A stretch of 56,238 nucleotides of DNA from Patescibacteria group bacterium. Lineage in GTDB: Bacteria > Patescibacteriota > Minisyncoccia > UBA6257 > GWB1-50-10. Below, one piece after another: positions 48,371-56,238 of the stretch. Below the pieces are notes generated by a model. It was not told the origin of the DNA and made no database searches. It was given only the letters and a program-made list of their open reading frames with translations. Position 1 is the stretch's first letter; each line of letters opens with the position of its first letter. Where the stretch lies: assembly GCA_023380415.1 (NCBI GenBank), contig JAMCRC010000025.1, positions 1 through 56,238 on the forward strand. Direction: 5' to 3'. Position numbers and translations under genes: made by a program.

Positions 48371-50125
48371 TTATTCCTTTAGCCCTTTTATCTCCAGCAT
48401 TTGCTCGGGATTCGTGGTGATTATCTGGTCCTCGGTATACGAGGCGATGATCTTTATCGCTACGTGCTTCAATCCGGCGAAGAAAAGACCTTCGCCGACC
48501 GAGGCCTCGAGAAGGAACGCCTTTTCCCCTTCAGTGAGGCCGAAGGCCTTGGCGACCACATCGATGCTCGTCGGCGACTGTTTCAGGAGGAGCTGCAGGG
48601 ACGAGTTGGTGATTATCGGCTGGCCGTAATCTGACTTCAAAAAGTCCTCCACATCCTGGTTGATGGTCATAACGCCCAGATAGTACTTGCGGGCGCGCTT
48701 CACTAGGCCGAATAGGAATTGGGCGCTGTCCTGGTATTTCATCATGATCCAGGCCTCGTCCACGATCATTATCCTCTGCTTGAGCTCGGCCCGGATCAGG
48801 TTCCAGACGAAGTTCAAGATTATATACATCGCGATGGGGCGCAGCTCCTCCTCGAGATCGCGGATCGAGAAGACGATCAGGCGGTTCTTGATATCGACGT
48901 TCGTCGGGGCGTTGGTGAAGCCGGAATAGGACCCGTTCACGTATTTATCGAGCCGGGCCGCCATGCCCTTGCCGCCCTCGGTGCTCTGGAGGATCGTCTG
49001 AAGGTCGCCCAGAAGCGGCGGATTCAATTCCTTCAGGGACCCGAAGTTGTCGGCGGTGATGTCGCGCGAAGCGTATGTCTCGGTAATGGCTCGGTCGAGC
49101 ATCGCTTCTTCTTCCGGAGTGATCTTGCCGAGCATCAGTTTCACGAGGCCCGTCAGGTTCAGAATGTGCGATTTGAAAACGTCGGCCGGTTCCTCTCCCT
49201 CCGGAATGATCGGGATGTCGAACGGGTTGATGTGACTCTCGGAGGTGAGCGATATTTTGAAGTAGCTTCCGCCGATCGCGTTCGCCAGGTTCTGGTATTC
49301 GTTCTCCGGGTCGATGACGAGGACATCGGTACCCATCATCATCGAGCGCAGGATCTGGAGTTTGGCGGCGTACGATTTGCCGGAGCCGGATTTGGCGAAG
49401 ACGACCATGTTCGCGTTCTCCAGGGAGAATCGGTCGAAGATGATCAAGCTCTGATTGTTCAGGTTGATGCCGTAAAGGATGCCGTTCTCCGAAGAGAGCT
49501 CGGGCGACACGAAGGGGAAGAGCGATGAGGCCGGGCCGGTATTGAGGGGGGTCCGGAGGGCGAGCCTGTCCTCGCCGAGCGGCATGACCGACGTCAGGCC
49601 TTCCGTTTGGCGGAAAAGAGCGGGCTTTGCGTAGACCAGCTTGCTCTCGAGCGTGTTCACCACGGTCTCTTCGAGGGTTTTGAGATCATCCTCGGCCGGA
49701 GCGTAGAGCGTTATGTAGACCCCGACCTCGAAGAGGCGCTCACGGGCTTGCTGGAGGGCGTCTCGGAGCGTCTCGACGTCATCGTGGGCCGTCTCTAATA
49801 TCGGGTCGCGGACTATCCCCTTCGACTCTTTTTCGTTTATCTCGGCCTCGATCTGGGCCACCTTTTTCCGGAGGTTCCGGAGCGCAAGGGCCGTGTCCAT
49901 CGGATGCATGAAGATAGAGATGTCGATCATGGCCGGCAGGTTGATGATGGAGGAGAACCAGCCGCTCGTGACGAAGCGCGGATAGGTGAATATGAATATG
50001 GTCTTCGTGTAGTAGTCGCCGATCTTCAGATAATTGCTGCCGACCTCGAGTCCGGCCGGCGCAATTATGTTCGGCAGGTCTTCGTCTCCCGGCTGGTAGG
50101 CCTTGGGTAGTTTGATATTATCCAT
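48371..50125 (-). CDS. VirB4-family secretion ATPase (584 aa)
   Basis: I start at ATG 50125 (MDNIKLPKAYQPGDEDL), just after the preceding stop. N-terminal half is the VirB4/CagE domain (IFIFTYPRFVTSGWFSSIIN); the ATPase part has Walker A AKSGSGKSYAAK, DVLVIDPENEYQNLA, Walker B RIMIVDEAWIMM and the RKYYLGVMTINQDVEDFL helicase-like segment. VirB4 is the universal motor of type IV secretion systems, assembling pili or moving DNA. Its neighbours are PrgI-, TraC-like and VirB6-like genes. No VirD4 coupling protein is present here. Confidence 0.93.
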   Translation of the reverse strand: MDNIKLPKAYQPGDEDLPNIIAPAGLEVGSNYLKIGDYYTKTIFIFTYPRFVTSGWFSSIINLPAMIDISIFMHPMDTALALRNLRKKVAQIEAEINEKESKGIVRDPILETAHDDVETLRDALQQARERLFEVGVYITLYAPAEDDLKTLEETVVNTLESKLVYAKPALFRQTEGLTSVMPLGEDRLALRTPLNTGPASSLFPFVSPELSSENGILYGINLNNQSLIIFDRFSLENANMVVFAKSGSGKSYAAKLQILRSMMMGTDVLVIDPENEYQNLANAIGGSYFKISLTSESHINPFDIPIIPEGEEPADVFKSHILNLTGLVKLMLGKITPEEEAMLDRAITETYASRDITADNFGSLKELNPPLLGDLQTILQSTEGGKGMAARLDKYVNGSYSGFTNAPTNVDIKNRLIVFSIRDLEEELRPIAMYIILNFVWNLIRAELKQRIMIVDEAWIMMKYQDSAQFLFGLVKRARKYYLGVMTINQDVEDFLKSDYGQPIITNSSLQLLLKQSPTSIDVVAKAFGLTEGEKAFLLEASVGEGLFFAGLKHVAIKIIASYTEDQIITTNPEQMLEIKGLKE

Positions 50126-50126
50126 T

Positions 50127-50780
50127 TTATTGGGCGGCGATGTCTTTTTTCTCGACGAGTTGCGGATTATAGAGATTGTAGAAGAGTTCGACGAGGTCAT
50201 CGTCCTCTAAAGGGACGGCTCGGAGGCCGATCTGGTTGAGTCCCGTGATGACCTGTTCGCTGCGGCGCCGGAGCTGTTCCAGGTTTTCCTGCAAGGTCGC
50301 TTCGGCTGCGGCTTTGGCCGAAGATTTATTGCCTCCGAAGAAAGACATCAACCCCTTGGATCCGCCGCCGGGGATGACGACCGGATCGTAGGGCACGACG
50401 GCGAAAAACGTCTTGGTGATGATGGCGTTCTCCTGAACGAAGTTACGGATGAAGTTGATGTATTCTTCGATCTGGATCTTCAGAAGCTCATTCCCCTCTT
50501 CTTCCTTGCGGGACTCCATTAGTTTCAAGTACTTGTCGACGTTGACTTTCCGCGAATGGATGAAGAATTGGACGGAGAAATCGAGCGCGTTCAGGAAGTT
50601 CTGGAACGTTCCGAGGATCAGGTTCTGCTCGTCGTCGGACTTGAGGTCGAAATTAACGCCCGAAACGATAAGGATCTGGCGCAACCCCTTGTTTTTGAGA
50701 TAGACCACGCCGTCCTTTATCGACTTCACCTCGACGAAATCCTGGGACGGCTTGGTTGGTTGTTGTTTGGTCTCGGCCAT
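50127..50780 (-). CDS. TraC-like (VirB4 N-terminal-type) conjugal transfer protein (217 aa)
   Basis: Soluble, with FVEVKSIKDGVVYLKNKGLR and a long charged helix (YLKLMESRKEEEGNELLKI), then a Gly/Lys-rich segment (VIPGGGSKGLMSFFGGNKSS). Proteins of this size directly before VirB4 in CPR and Gram-positive clusters are annotated as TraC-like or VirB4-associated; the assignment here rests on order and overall layout. It probably supports the VirB4 ATPase. 1 nt separates the genes. Confidence 0.7.
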   Translation of the reverse strand: MAETKQQPTKPSQDFVEVKSIKDGVVYLKNKGLRQILIVSGVNFDLKSDDEQNLILGTFQNFLNALDFSVQFFIHSRKVNVDKYLKLMESRKEEEGNELLKIQIEEYINFIRNFVQENAIITKTFFAVVPYDPVVIPGGGSKGLMSFFGGNKSSAKAAAEATLQENLEQLRRRSEQVITGLNQIGLRAVPLEDDDLVELFYNLYNPQLVEKKDIAAQ

Positions 50781-50794
50781 TTTGATCTATTTTA

Positions 50795-51286
50795 TCAATA
50801 ATCCACCCTTTTTGCCTGCTTGCGCTCTCCGGTCAGATAGACGACGGTTTCGTAACCCCGGGTCTCCCCTCCGGCGGGCGTCTTGGGGGCGAATATCCTG
50901 CCGGTCGTTACGCTCAAGGCGACGTTCTTCAGCCGCTCTTCGAGGCCCATTTTGTGGCGCAGACTGTCGATCTTGTTGAACTTGTCCAGTTCTATCGTTG
51001 TCGTGGGGTTTACCCTCTGCCAGGTATAGGTCCGCGGCTGCCAGAAGTATGAAAAGGCCGAAGCGACTATGCTTGGAAAATCCTGGCCATTTATCTTCAC
51101 GAAGGCGAAAGCGACCCCGATGAGCCCCAGGATGACGGTGGCGACTACGGCGAAGAAAAGATTGAATATCTGGAACGAGATATAGCCCAAAAGTGCCGCC
51201 CCGCCGACGTAGAAGAATTGCTGGAGGGTGAGAAAACCGACGATCTTCGGCTTCTGATCTATAAATTGGGGGACTTGGAATTCCAT
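50795..51286 (-). CDS. PrgI family protein (163 aa)
   Basis: MEFQVPQFIDQKPKIVGFLT, then two close hydrophobic helices (FYVGGAALLGYISFQIFNLF; FFAVVATVILGLIGVAFAF) and a basic cytoplasmic tail, the PrgI/VirB3-like layout. It is a small inner-membrane subunit of Gram-positive type conjugation systems. Starts immediately after the stop of the 496-aa gene. Confidence 0.85.
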   Translation of the reverse strand: MEFQVPQFIDQKPKIVGFLTLQQFFYVGGAALLGYISFQIFNLFFAVVATVILGLIGVAFAFVKINGQDFPSIVASAFSYFWQPRTYTWQRVNPTTTIELDKFNKIDSLRHKMGLEERLKNVALSVTTGRIFAPKTPAGGETRGYETVVYLTGERKQAKRVDY

Positions 51287-52777
51287 TTATTCTCCTTTGA
51301 GGTCTATAACGTTGCCTTCCACCTTCGGTTCCGGCCTCTTGATGGCCCCTAATATGGCCGGCCCATCGGAGGTCGAATCTCCCTTAGGAGGTTCGACCTC
51401 CCCAATATTCTCCGTCGCGGGACTCTGACTCGCAGGCATCTTCATAACGTCATTCCGAGCCATTGGCGAGGAACCCACTTTTGGTGCGGCGAAGACCTTA
51501 TCCGGAACCTCTTCCGCTTTCGGCTTGATGACCACGGACGGCCTCTCGTTCACCTCCGGTCCGGCCGGTTTGGTTTCGGCGGCGAGCGGCGCCGGCGTCT
51601 CCGTAAGCGGCTTCGCCTCCCCCACATTAAGGAAAGAGGGCTCCTCGAAGGATGTAAGCGGAGTCCTGGTCTCGCTGTAATGGACGACGCGCTTTTCTTC
51701 CGGCTTGACGCCTGGTATCTCGAGCTTCGCGAAGGGCGACCTGGTCTCGTTGCCCTGAGGCCGTTTCTTGAGGAAAAAACCTCCGATCGGCGAAATAACG
51801 CTTCGGATGGCCGGTCTTCCGACGACCGTTCCGGGCGCCTCTTCCTCGTGGAGGATGAAAGGGGCGTCCGGTTTCTTTTCTTTGAGTGTGACGCCCGCCG
51901 CCGGCGCGGCCTCGACCGGGATCGGTTCGGCTTGGGTTTCGCCTATATTCTCGATGGATATCACCTTCTCTTTCGGCCCCTCGCCTTCCCCGCCGGCCGG
52001 TTCGTAGATGGAGCTGATGGAGCCGGTGAGCCCGCCGATGACGCCCGCCCGGATGTCGGCCGCTATTTCGGCGCAAACCCGGCGGTCTATCCCGGTTTTC
52101 TCCTCGATGGTCTTTTCCAGATCGTCCATATGGACGAAGCCGAGTATCACTTGGCCGGCCATGGCCGCCACCTGGGCCGTCTTGCCGTCGCTCAAATGGT
52201 GATTGGTGCAGGTGCGGTAAATGGCCTGCGAATTCTCATAGGAATAAAGGGCCTGCTGCAGATCGTCTGTCACGAAACGGTAACGCTTCAAATATTTTCC
52301 GCCTTCCTCGTTGCCTGAGGCGTTCGGATCGAGACCGGTGATCTGCGCCGGCGCGGCGATGATGAAACTGTAGATCGACGGTCTCTCGGCCTTGAGCCAA
52401 TCGAGCTTACCGCTCCCAGTATCCCCCGGAACGGTTTGCCAGAAGAGCCGCTGGAATTCTTCCTGGGAACGGGGCGAAAGATCTTGGAGCACGACGCTCA
52501 ACGATTTGCCGTTCGCGCTCCCCAGTACGGCCCGGACGATCTCCGGCCTCACGCTCTTTTGCCAGTCGTCCTCATTAAGGTCCCCGAGGACCATCGGGAT
52601 TCCCGCGAACACATCCTCCCAGTCCACTCCCTGCCATTCCTCCAAGGAGAAATCGCCGAAAGCGTCCTCGAGCGCTTTCTCGGCCGGAGAGAATTGTTTC
52701 TTTTGCAGGGGGTCCCAGACCGCGTCGTCCCAGACCGGGAGTATGTTAAGTATTGTTTGGATGTCGTCTTCCATCAT
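51287..52777 (-). CDS. hypothetical cytosolic protein of secretion cluster with Pro/Glu-rich tail (496 aa)
   Basis: No signal or membrane segment. N-terminal part about 1-250 is acidic and helical (DIQTILNILPVWDDAVWDPL; ILGFVHMDDLEKTIEEKTG; CAEIAADIRAGVIGGLTGSI). From about 260 the sequence is Pro/Glu/Lys-rich with repeated short segments (EKPVI-type) and is likely disordered. Position between PrgI and VirB6 suggests a cytoplasmic accessory role. Not recognised further. Confidence 0.65.
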   Translation of the reverse strand: MMEDDIQTILNILPVWDDAVWDPLQKKQFSPAEKALEDAFGDFSLEEWQGVDWEDVFAGIPMVLGDLNEDDWQKSVRPEIVRAVLGSANGKSLSVVLQDLSPRSQEEFQRLFWQTVPGDTGSGKLDWLKAERPSIYSFIIAAPAQITGLDPNASGNEEGGKYLKRYRFVTDDLQQALYSYENSQAIYRTCTNHHLSDGKTAQVAAMAGQVILGFVHMDDLEKTIEEKTGIDRRVCAEIAADIRAGVIGGLTGSISSIYEPAGGEGEGPKEKVISIENIGETQAEPIPVEAAPAAGVTLKEKKPDAPFILHEEEAPGTVVGRPAIRSVISPIGGFFLKKRPQGNETRSPFAKLEIPGVKPEEKRVVHYSETRTPLTSFEEPSFLNVGEAKPLTETPAPLAAETKPAGPEVNERPSVVIKPKAEEVPDKVFAAPKVGSSPMARNDVMKMPASQSPATENIGEVEPPKGDSTSDGPAILGAIKRPEPKVEGNVIDLKGE

Positions 52778-52786
52778 ATGGGTTGG

Positions 52787-54688
52787 TTATTTTTTGCCGC
52801 CGCCCTCCCCGCCGCCGGCCGGTTTGGCGCCGCTTTCGGGCTTCTTCTCGCCGCCCTCGCCGCCCTCTTCATAAACCTCCTTCATCAGCTTTTCGATCTT
52901 GTCGGTCTTGCCTTCGGTCTCGCCGAACGACCGGTTGGTCACGCCGTAGACCTGGCCGAGTCGGGTCTCGGCGATCGGCGACCCCTTGAACTTCTTGCCG
53001 CGCGTGGCTTTCATTGTCGCCTCGGCCTTCACGAACTCTTCGCGGGCCTTCTTCGGCAGTTGGGCCATGATCTCCGCCATATCCCGGACCGCATCGACGG
53101 CTCCCTTGGTGTCCTCGGTCACTTTCTCCCGGTTGGCGATGGCCTTTGCGAGCGCCTCTCTGGCGGGACCGCTCTTCTTGAGATCGCCCTCCTTTTCGGC
53201 CGCGGCAAGGGCGGCTTCGGCATCCTCGACCTGGGTCGCCGCCATCCGGCGTTTTTCGAGCGCGGTTTCCGCGGCGTCATCGCGCTTCCGTTTCTCTTTC
53301 ATGACCTTCATGGCGTAGGCGACTCGGCTGGGATTGTCCATGCTGTAATATTGTCGTCCGCCCTCCCTCAGGTCCTTGGGGATCTTTTTATTGGCATCCG
53401 ATACCAATTTCTCGTATTTGGCCCGTTGATTGGACAAAACGTTGCCGGTGTTCCTGACCGGCGCTCCCAACCAACGCAGGCCGCGAGGAAGGTCTTGACC
53501 GAATCTTTGAAGGCCGCCCACGACATTGCGTCCTCTTTCCGTCCGCAGAGGATAGGTGGCGGCTCTTTGAGCCAGACGGGTCGATGTGTTCTTCGCCCAT
53601 TTCTTGGTGCTGTCACCCACTCCTTTGGCGAGCTTAATGGCTCCCGCGGCGCCCGTGATGCCCATATTCTTCGCGACGAAGAGACCGCCGATCATGAGCC
53701 CGCAGAGGATGATCATCTTGATGCCCTGATTGAAAACATTGCTCAAAGTTCCCCCGAGCGAGGACGAGGTGTCGATGGGTAAGCTGTCGAAGAATTGGAC
53801 GCTCGTGAGAGCAAGGTAGATGAAGAAGGCGACCGCCGGAAGGAAGAAGACCCAATCGAGGAACCGGCTCCACCAGTCATGAAATATCTTATTGAGCGGC
53901 GGAAAGACCCAAAAGAGCCAGGTGATGGGGGCGGTGAGGAGCAGGATCGAGAGCATGACGTACCGGACGATGAGCATGAAGGCCAGGGCGAACATCACGA
54001 GGGCCGCGATGAGCGTAAAGACCATCGAGAAGACCAGTCCGGCAATGCCGGTCAATATCGCTTCGCCGAAACCGGAAGCGGCGCTCCCCTGGTCGGACGG
54101 GTTCGGCGGCGGCGGATTCTGGGGCGGCAGGTAAAGGGCCTGCGGTTCGAAGGCAACGGTAATGGCGGTGGCGAATTCGCTCGGGCTGCCGCCGAGCTTG
54201 CCGGCCAGAAAGACGTTCGTGAGCGAGTCCGAAAATACGATGAACGCTCCGGCGATGGTCAAACTGAAGTTCACGATGATGGCGGCCGCGATAAGCTTGG
54301 GGAGGAGGCTTTTCGCGTTGTACTCCTTGTAGCGGACGATGGTCGCCACAGCGATGATTATCATCACGAGAACGAACCCGAGGTTCGCGATGTCCCGGAG
54401 GATGGTCCAGCCGATCGTCACTATCTGATTCTGGTGGTTCAATATTTGTCCGTTCAGATTGAGGGCCACTTGGACCAGATAGCTCCCGAGGATGTAAAGG
54501 AGGCCGAACAGGAAGTTGAAGACGTAAGCGATGGCCCGGAAACCGGCGGTGACGAGGCCGGCGGGGCTCAGATCGACGCCGAAGAGCGAAACGGCGTGGG
54601 TCGTCTGCGGCAGAACCAAGAGAGGCGCGGCGATAAGAAACGCCACGGCCGCGACCTTCAAGAATTTCTTGTATTCTTTATTCTTCAT
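52787..54688 (-). CDS. VirB6/TrbL-like polytopic membrane protein (633 aa)
   Basis: Signal-like N-terminus ending near THAVS, then about seven hydrophobic segments including LGFVLVMIIIAVATIVRYKE, a Pro-rich extracytoplasmic loop (PPQNPPPPNPSDQ) and VMLSILLLTAPITWLFWVFP with PLNKIFHDWWSRF. From about 350 a long charged, coiled-coil-rich cytoplasmic tail follows, ending in a Gly/Lys-rich stretch. The VirB6/TrbL family forms the inner-membrane channel. ATG 54688. Confidence 0.82.
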   Translation of the reverse strand: MKNKEYKKFLKVAAVAFLIAAPLLVLPQTTHAVSLFGVDLSPAGLVTAGFRAIAYVFNFLFGLLYILGSYLVQVALNLNGQILNHQNQIVTIGWTILRDIANLGFVLVMIIIAVATIVRYKEYNAKSLLPKLIAAAIIVNFSLTIAGAFIVFSDSLTNVFLAGKLGGSPSEFATAITVAFEPQALYLPPQNPPPPNPSDQGSAASGFGEAILTGIAGLVFSMVFTLIAALVMFALAFMLIVRYVMLSILLLTAPITWLFWVFPPLNKIFHDWWSRFLDWVFFLPAVAFFIYLALTSVQFFDSLPIDTSSSLGGTLSNVFNQGIKMIILCGLMIGGLFVAKNMGITGAAGAIKLAKGVGDSTKKWAKNTSTRLAQRAATYPLRTERGRNVVGGLQRFGQDLPRGLRWLGAPVRNTGNVLSNQRAKYEKLVSDANKKIPKDLREGGRQYYSMDNPSRVAYAMKVMKEKRKRDDAAETALEKRRMAATQVEDAEAALAAAEKEGDLKKSGPAREALAKAIANREKVTEDTKGAVDAVRDMAEIMAQLPKKAREEFVKAEATMKATRGKKFKGSPIAETRLGQVYGVTNRSFGETEGKTDKIEKLMKEVYEEGGEGGEKKPESGAKPAGGGEGGGKK

Positions 54689-54703
54689 TCTCGGTTCTGA
54701 TTT

Positions 54704-56238
54704 CTAATGCGTCGCCTGACACTGGGTTAGCTTGGTTTGACCGGCAGTGAGCGCGGCCTGGATGTTCGAGAGCGTCGTTTGGGCGTTCAGATCTAGGCCG
54801 TTGGCGCTCGATACGGTCTCGGTGATGGCGCTCGAGTTGAACTGGTCCAGTGTGCTCGAAGAGATGGTTGGTGTGTTGAGGGTCGCGAGCCACACGTTGA
54901 TCAGATTGGTCGAAGAGGCCACCTGGACCGTCATTTGATATATGCTGACCGGCGTGGAACTCACGGCGATCGTCAGGTTGCCCTGGGCCCAGCCGAGATC
55001 GGAACTGCTCGAATTGGTCCCGAGGCAGCTAACGAGCGGTTGCAACACGGCAGTGATGAGGGACTGATTCGTCGTCGAGGCCGTCTGAAGGGTCGTCGAG
55101 GCATCGGCGAGAGACTTGGCGGCCTGGTTCAGCTGGACCAGGTATTGATTCTGTATGGCTTGGTTCTGAGCGCTGTTGTACGTATCGTTGGCATTCTGAA
55201 TGTCGGGATTGTTGACGATCTGGTCGACGGTCGGGGCGCCGGCTCCGGAGGAGGGTTTGTTGCTATTCGAGGCCGAGAGCAATATCCCCTGGAGACCGTT
55301 CACGCCGGCCTTGATGAGTCGGTTGAAAGCGGCATCGGCGATCATGGCGATGGCGTTCGAAATGCTCGAGTCGTTTATGGCGAGATCGAGATTGGCGTAC
55401 AAGGCCTTGTTGAGCCCCTGCTCGAAGACCCGGCCCGGGGTCGCCACCTGCAGGTCGCCGCACTCCCAGGAAAGCTGGGAAAGGACCATGAAATCGCGGG
55501 AGTGGGTATCGACGCCCGTTTGGCTCAGAGTATCGTAGGTCATCGGCGGCGGGCTCCCCGGATCCTCATACGGCTTGCCGTTCGTGTCCGAGATGGTCTT
55601 GGCCGCTGTCAGTTTTTGCTGGTTCTGATTGTTGATGACGAACCAGTTGTAGCAGACCTGGGGAGAGTTGAACCCGACGTTCACTTGGGTCTGGAGGGCG
55701 TTCTGGGTGGTCACCTGCTGGACATTGTTGTAGAGGGCGTCCTGGGCGATTATATCCACGCCATACTGGTTATTTTGAGGCGCCAGAAGCTCGCTGTAGC
55801 CGATGAACCCGCCGACCGCGAAGTTCTGGCGGAAAGCGTTGAAGTTCGAAACGATGGAATTAAGCGTGCAGGAACTTGGCTGGTTCAGGGGCTGGGGGGC
55901 GGAGAGCTCCAAGTTCACCTTGAACGTGTAAGGCGAGCAGAGAGTCGGTAAAAGGCTTTGAGCGGTGTCGCCGACGGCCTGCTGGAAAGCCGGCTGGAAT
56001 ACTTGCTGGCCGAAGTTCGTGATGAACTGCGGCTTGCCGCCGTTATTGATCCAGGCGATTATCTCGTCGGTCATCGTATTGATGATCCTTTGCTTGAGAG
56101 CCGAAAGGAACGTCGGCAGGATCTGGTCCTCGACGAACTGCCAAGCGGACTGGGCGATCTTGGCCGGATCGATGACGATGTCGCCTATACCCAAGATGGC
56201 CTGGGCGCGGGGGGCGAAAGCGGTCTGGATCGAAGTGC
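54704..56238 (-). CDS. extracytoplasmic secretion-cluster protein; N-terminus beyond right edge
   Basis: The frame stays open to the window edge (APRAQAILGIGDIVID precedes the first listed TTG), and FAPRAQA looks like the end of a signal peptide, so the true start is outside. The mature part is Asn/Gln/Ser/Thr rich with scattered cysteines (LCSPYTF, CYNWFVINNQ, WECGDLQ, CLGTNSSSS) and a coiled region of Gln/Ala (NQAAKSLADASTTLQTASTT). Probably a surface-exposed structural part of the system. No named family. Confidence 0.7.
   Translation of the reverse strand, partial: TSIQTAFAPRAQAILGIGDIVIDPAKIAQSAWQFVEDQILPTFLSALKQRIINTMTDEIIAWINNGGKPQFITNFGQQVFQPAFQQAVGDTAQSLLPTLCSPYTFKVNLELSAPQPLNQPSSCTLNSIVSNFNAFRQNFAVGGFIGYSELLAPQNNQYGVDIIAQDALYNNVQQVTTQNALQTQVNVGFNSPQVCYNWFVINNQNQQKLTAAKTISDTNGKPYEDPGSPPPMTYDTLSQTGVDTHSRDFMVLSQLSWECGDLQVATPGRVFEQGLNKALYANLDLAINDSSISNAIAMIADAAFNRLIKAGVNGLQGILLSASNSNKPSSGAGAPTVDQIVNNPDIQNANDTYNSAQNQAIQNQYLVQLNQAAKSLADASTTLQTASTTNQSLITAVLQPLVSCLGTNSSSSDLGWAQGNLTIAVSSTPVSIYQMTVQVASSTNLINVWLATLNTPTISSSTLDQFNSSAITETVSSANGLDLNAQTTLSNIQAALTAGQTKLTQCQATH

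Noticed and set aside
1..56238. CRISPR arrays, insertion sequences or prophage
   Set aside because: No regularly spaced repeats, transposase, integrase or phage structural gene was recognised.

Overview
The window looks like a chromosomal segment of a GC-rich Patescibacteria (CPR) bacterium, probably from the Parcubacteria side; this is inferred from gene content, since no database search was possible. Supporting signs are a lean gene set, a compact YidC, a MurE that starts close to its ATP-binding motif, a small elongation-factor-like protein, a membrane-anchored Clp-type ATPase and a large VirB4/VirB6/PrgI-type secretion cluster without outer-membrane parts. TGA ends many genes, so the code is the standard bacterial one.

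Layout. 1-3.8 kb: a regulatory patch with a Bergerat-fold ATPase and HTH protein on the minus strand, diverging from a 90-aa protein and a ParB-like protein, then a DksA/TraR-type zinc-finger protein. 3.8-11.8 kb: an unknown protein and isoleucyl-tRNA synthetase carrying an inserted histidine-phosphatase domain, a Hef-like SF2 helicase, arginyl-tRNA synthetase and an unknown protein. 11.9-15.3 kb: smpB followed directly by ssrA (tmRNA), an aldose-epimerase-like gene, and infC-rpmI-rplT behind an attenuator leader. 15.3-30.9 kb: mostly minus strand: Nudix, PolX, a half-size MFS protein, Clp-like ATPase, tRNA-Arg(CCG), Wzy-like ligase, amino-acid permease, SLOG protein, MBL/beta-CASP nuclease, MurE, RuvA, HolA, MutM and a probable lipoprotein, with rpsT on the plus strand. 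30.9-37.5 kb: plus strand: PilB-type ATPase, RuvB, TsaE, a 5'-3' exonuclease, a PAS histidine kinase, a short YebC and RuvC, with a candidate small RNA on the minus strand between pilB and ruvB. 37.5-44.7 kb: PBP1A, a small acidic protein, then the origin neighbourhood dnaN-oriC-dnaA diverging from rpmH-rnpA-yidC-jag. 44.7-56.2 kb: a minus-strand type IV secretion-like cluster that continues past the right edge.

Themes. Several promoters have their -10 box only 5-15 nt before the start codon (rpsT, ruvB, pilB, rpmH, argS, the histidine kinase, PBP1A), so very short or absent leaders seem common. The most unusual single observations are the histidine-phosphatase domain placed between the two cysteine knuckles of an IleRS zinc ribbon, a VirB2-like pilin fused to a possible M15-type peptidoglycan peptidase, a tRNA-Arg nested in the 3' end of a membrane-protein gene, and a structured RNA candidate with its own promoter and terminator.
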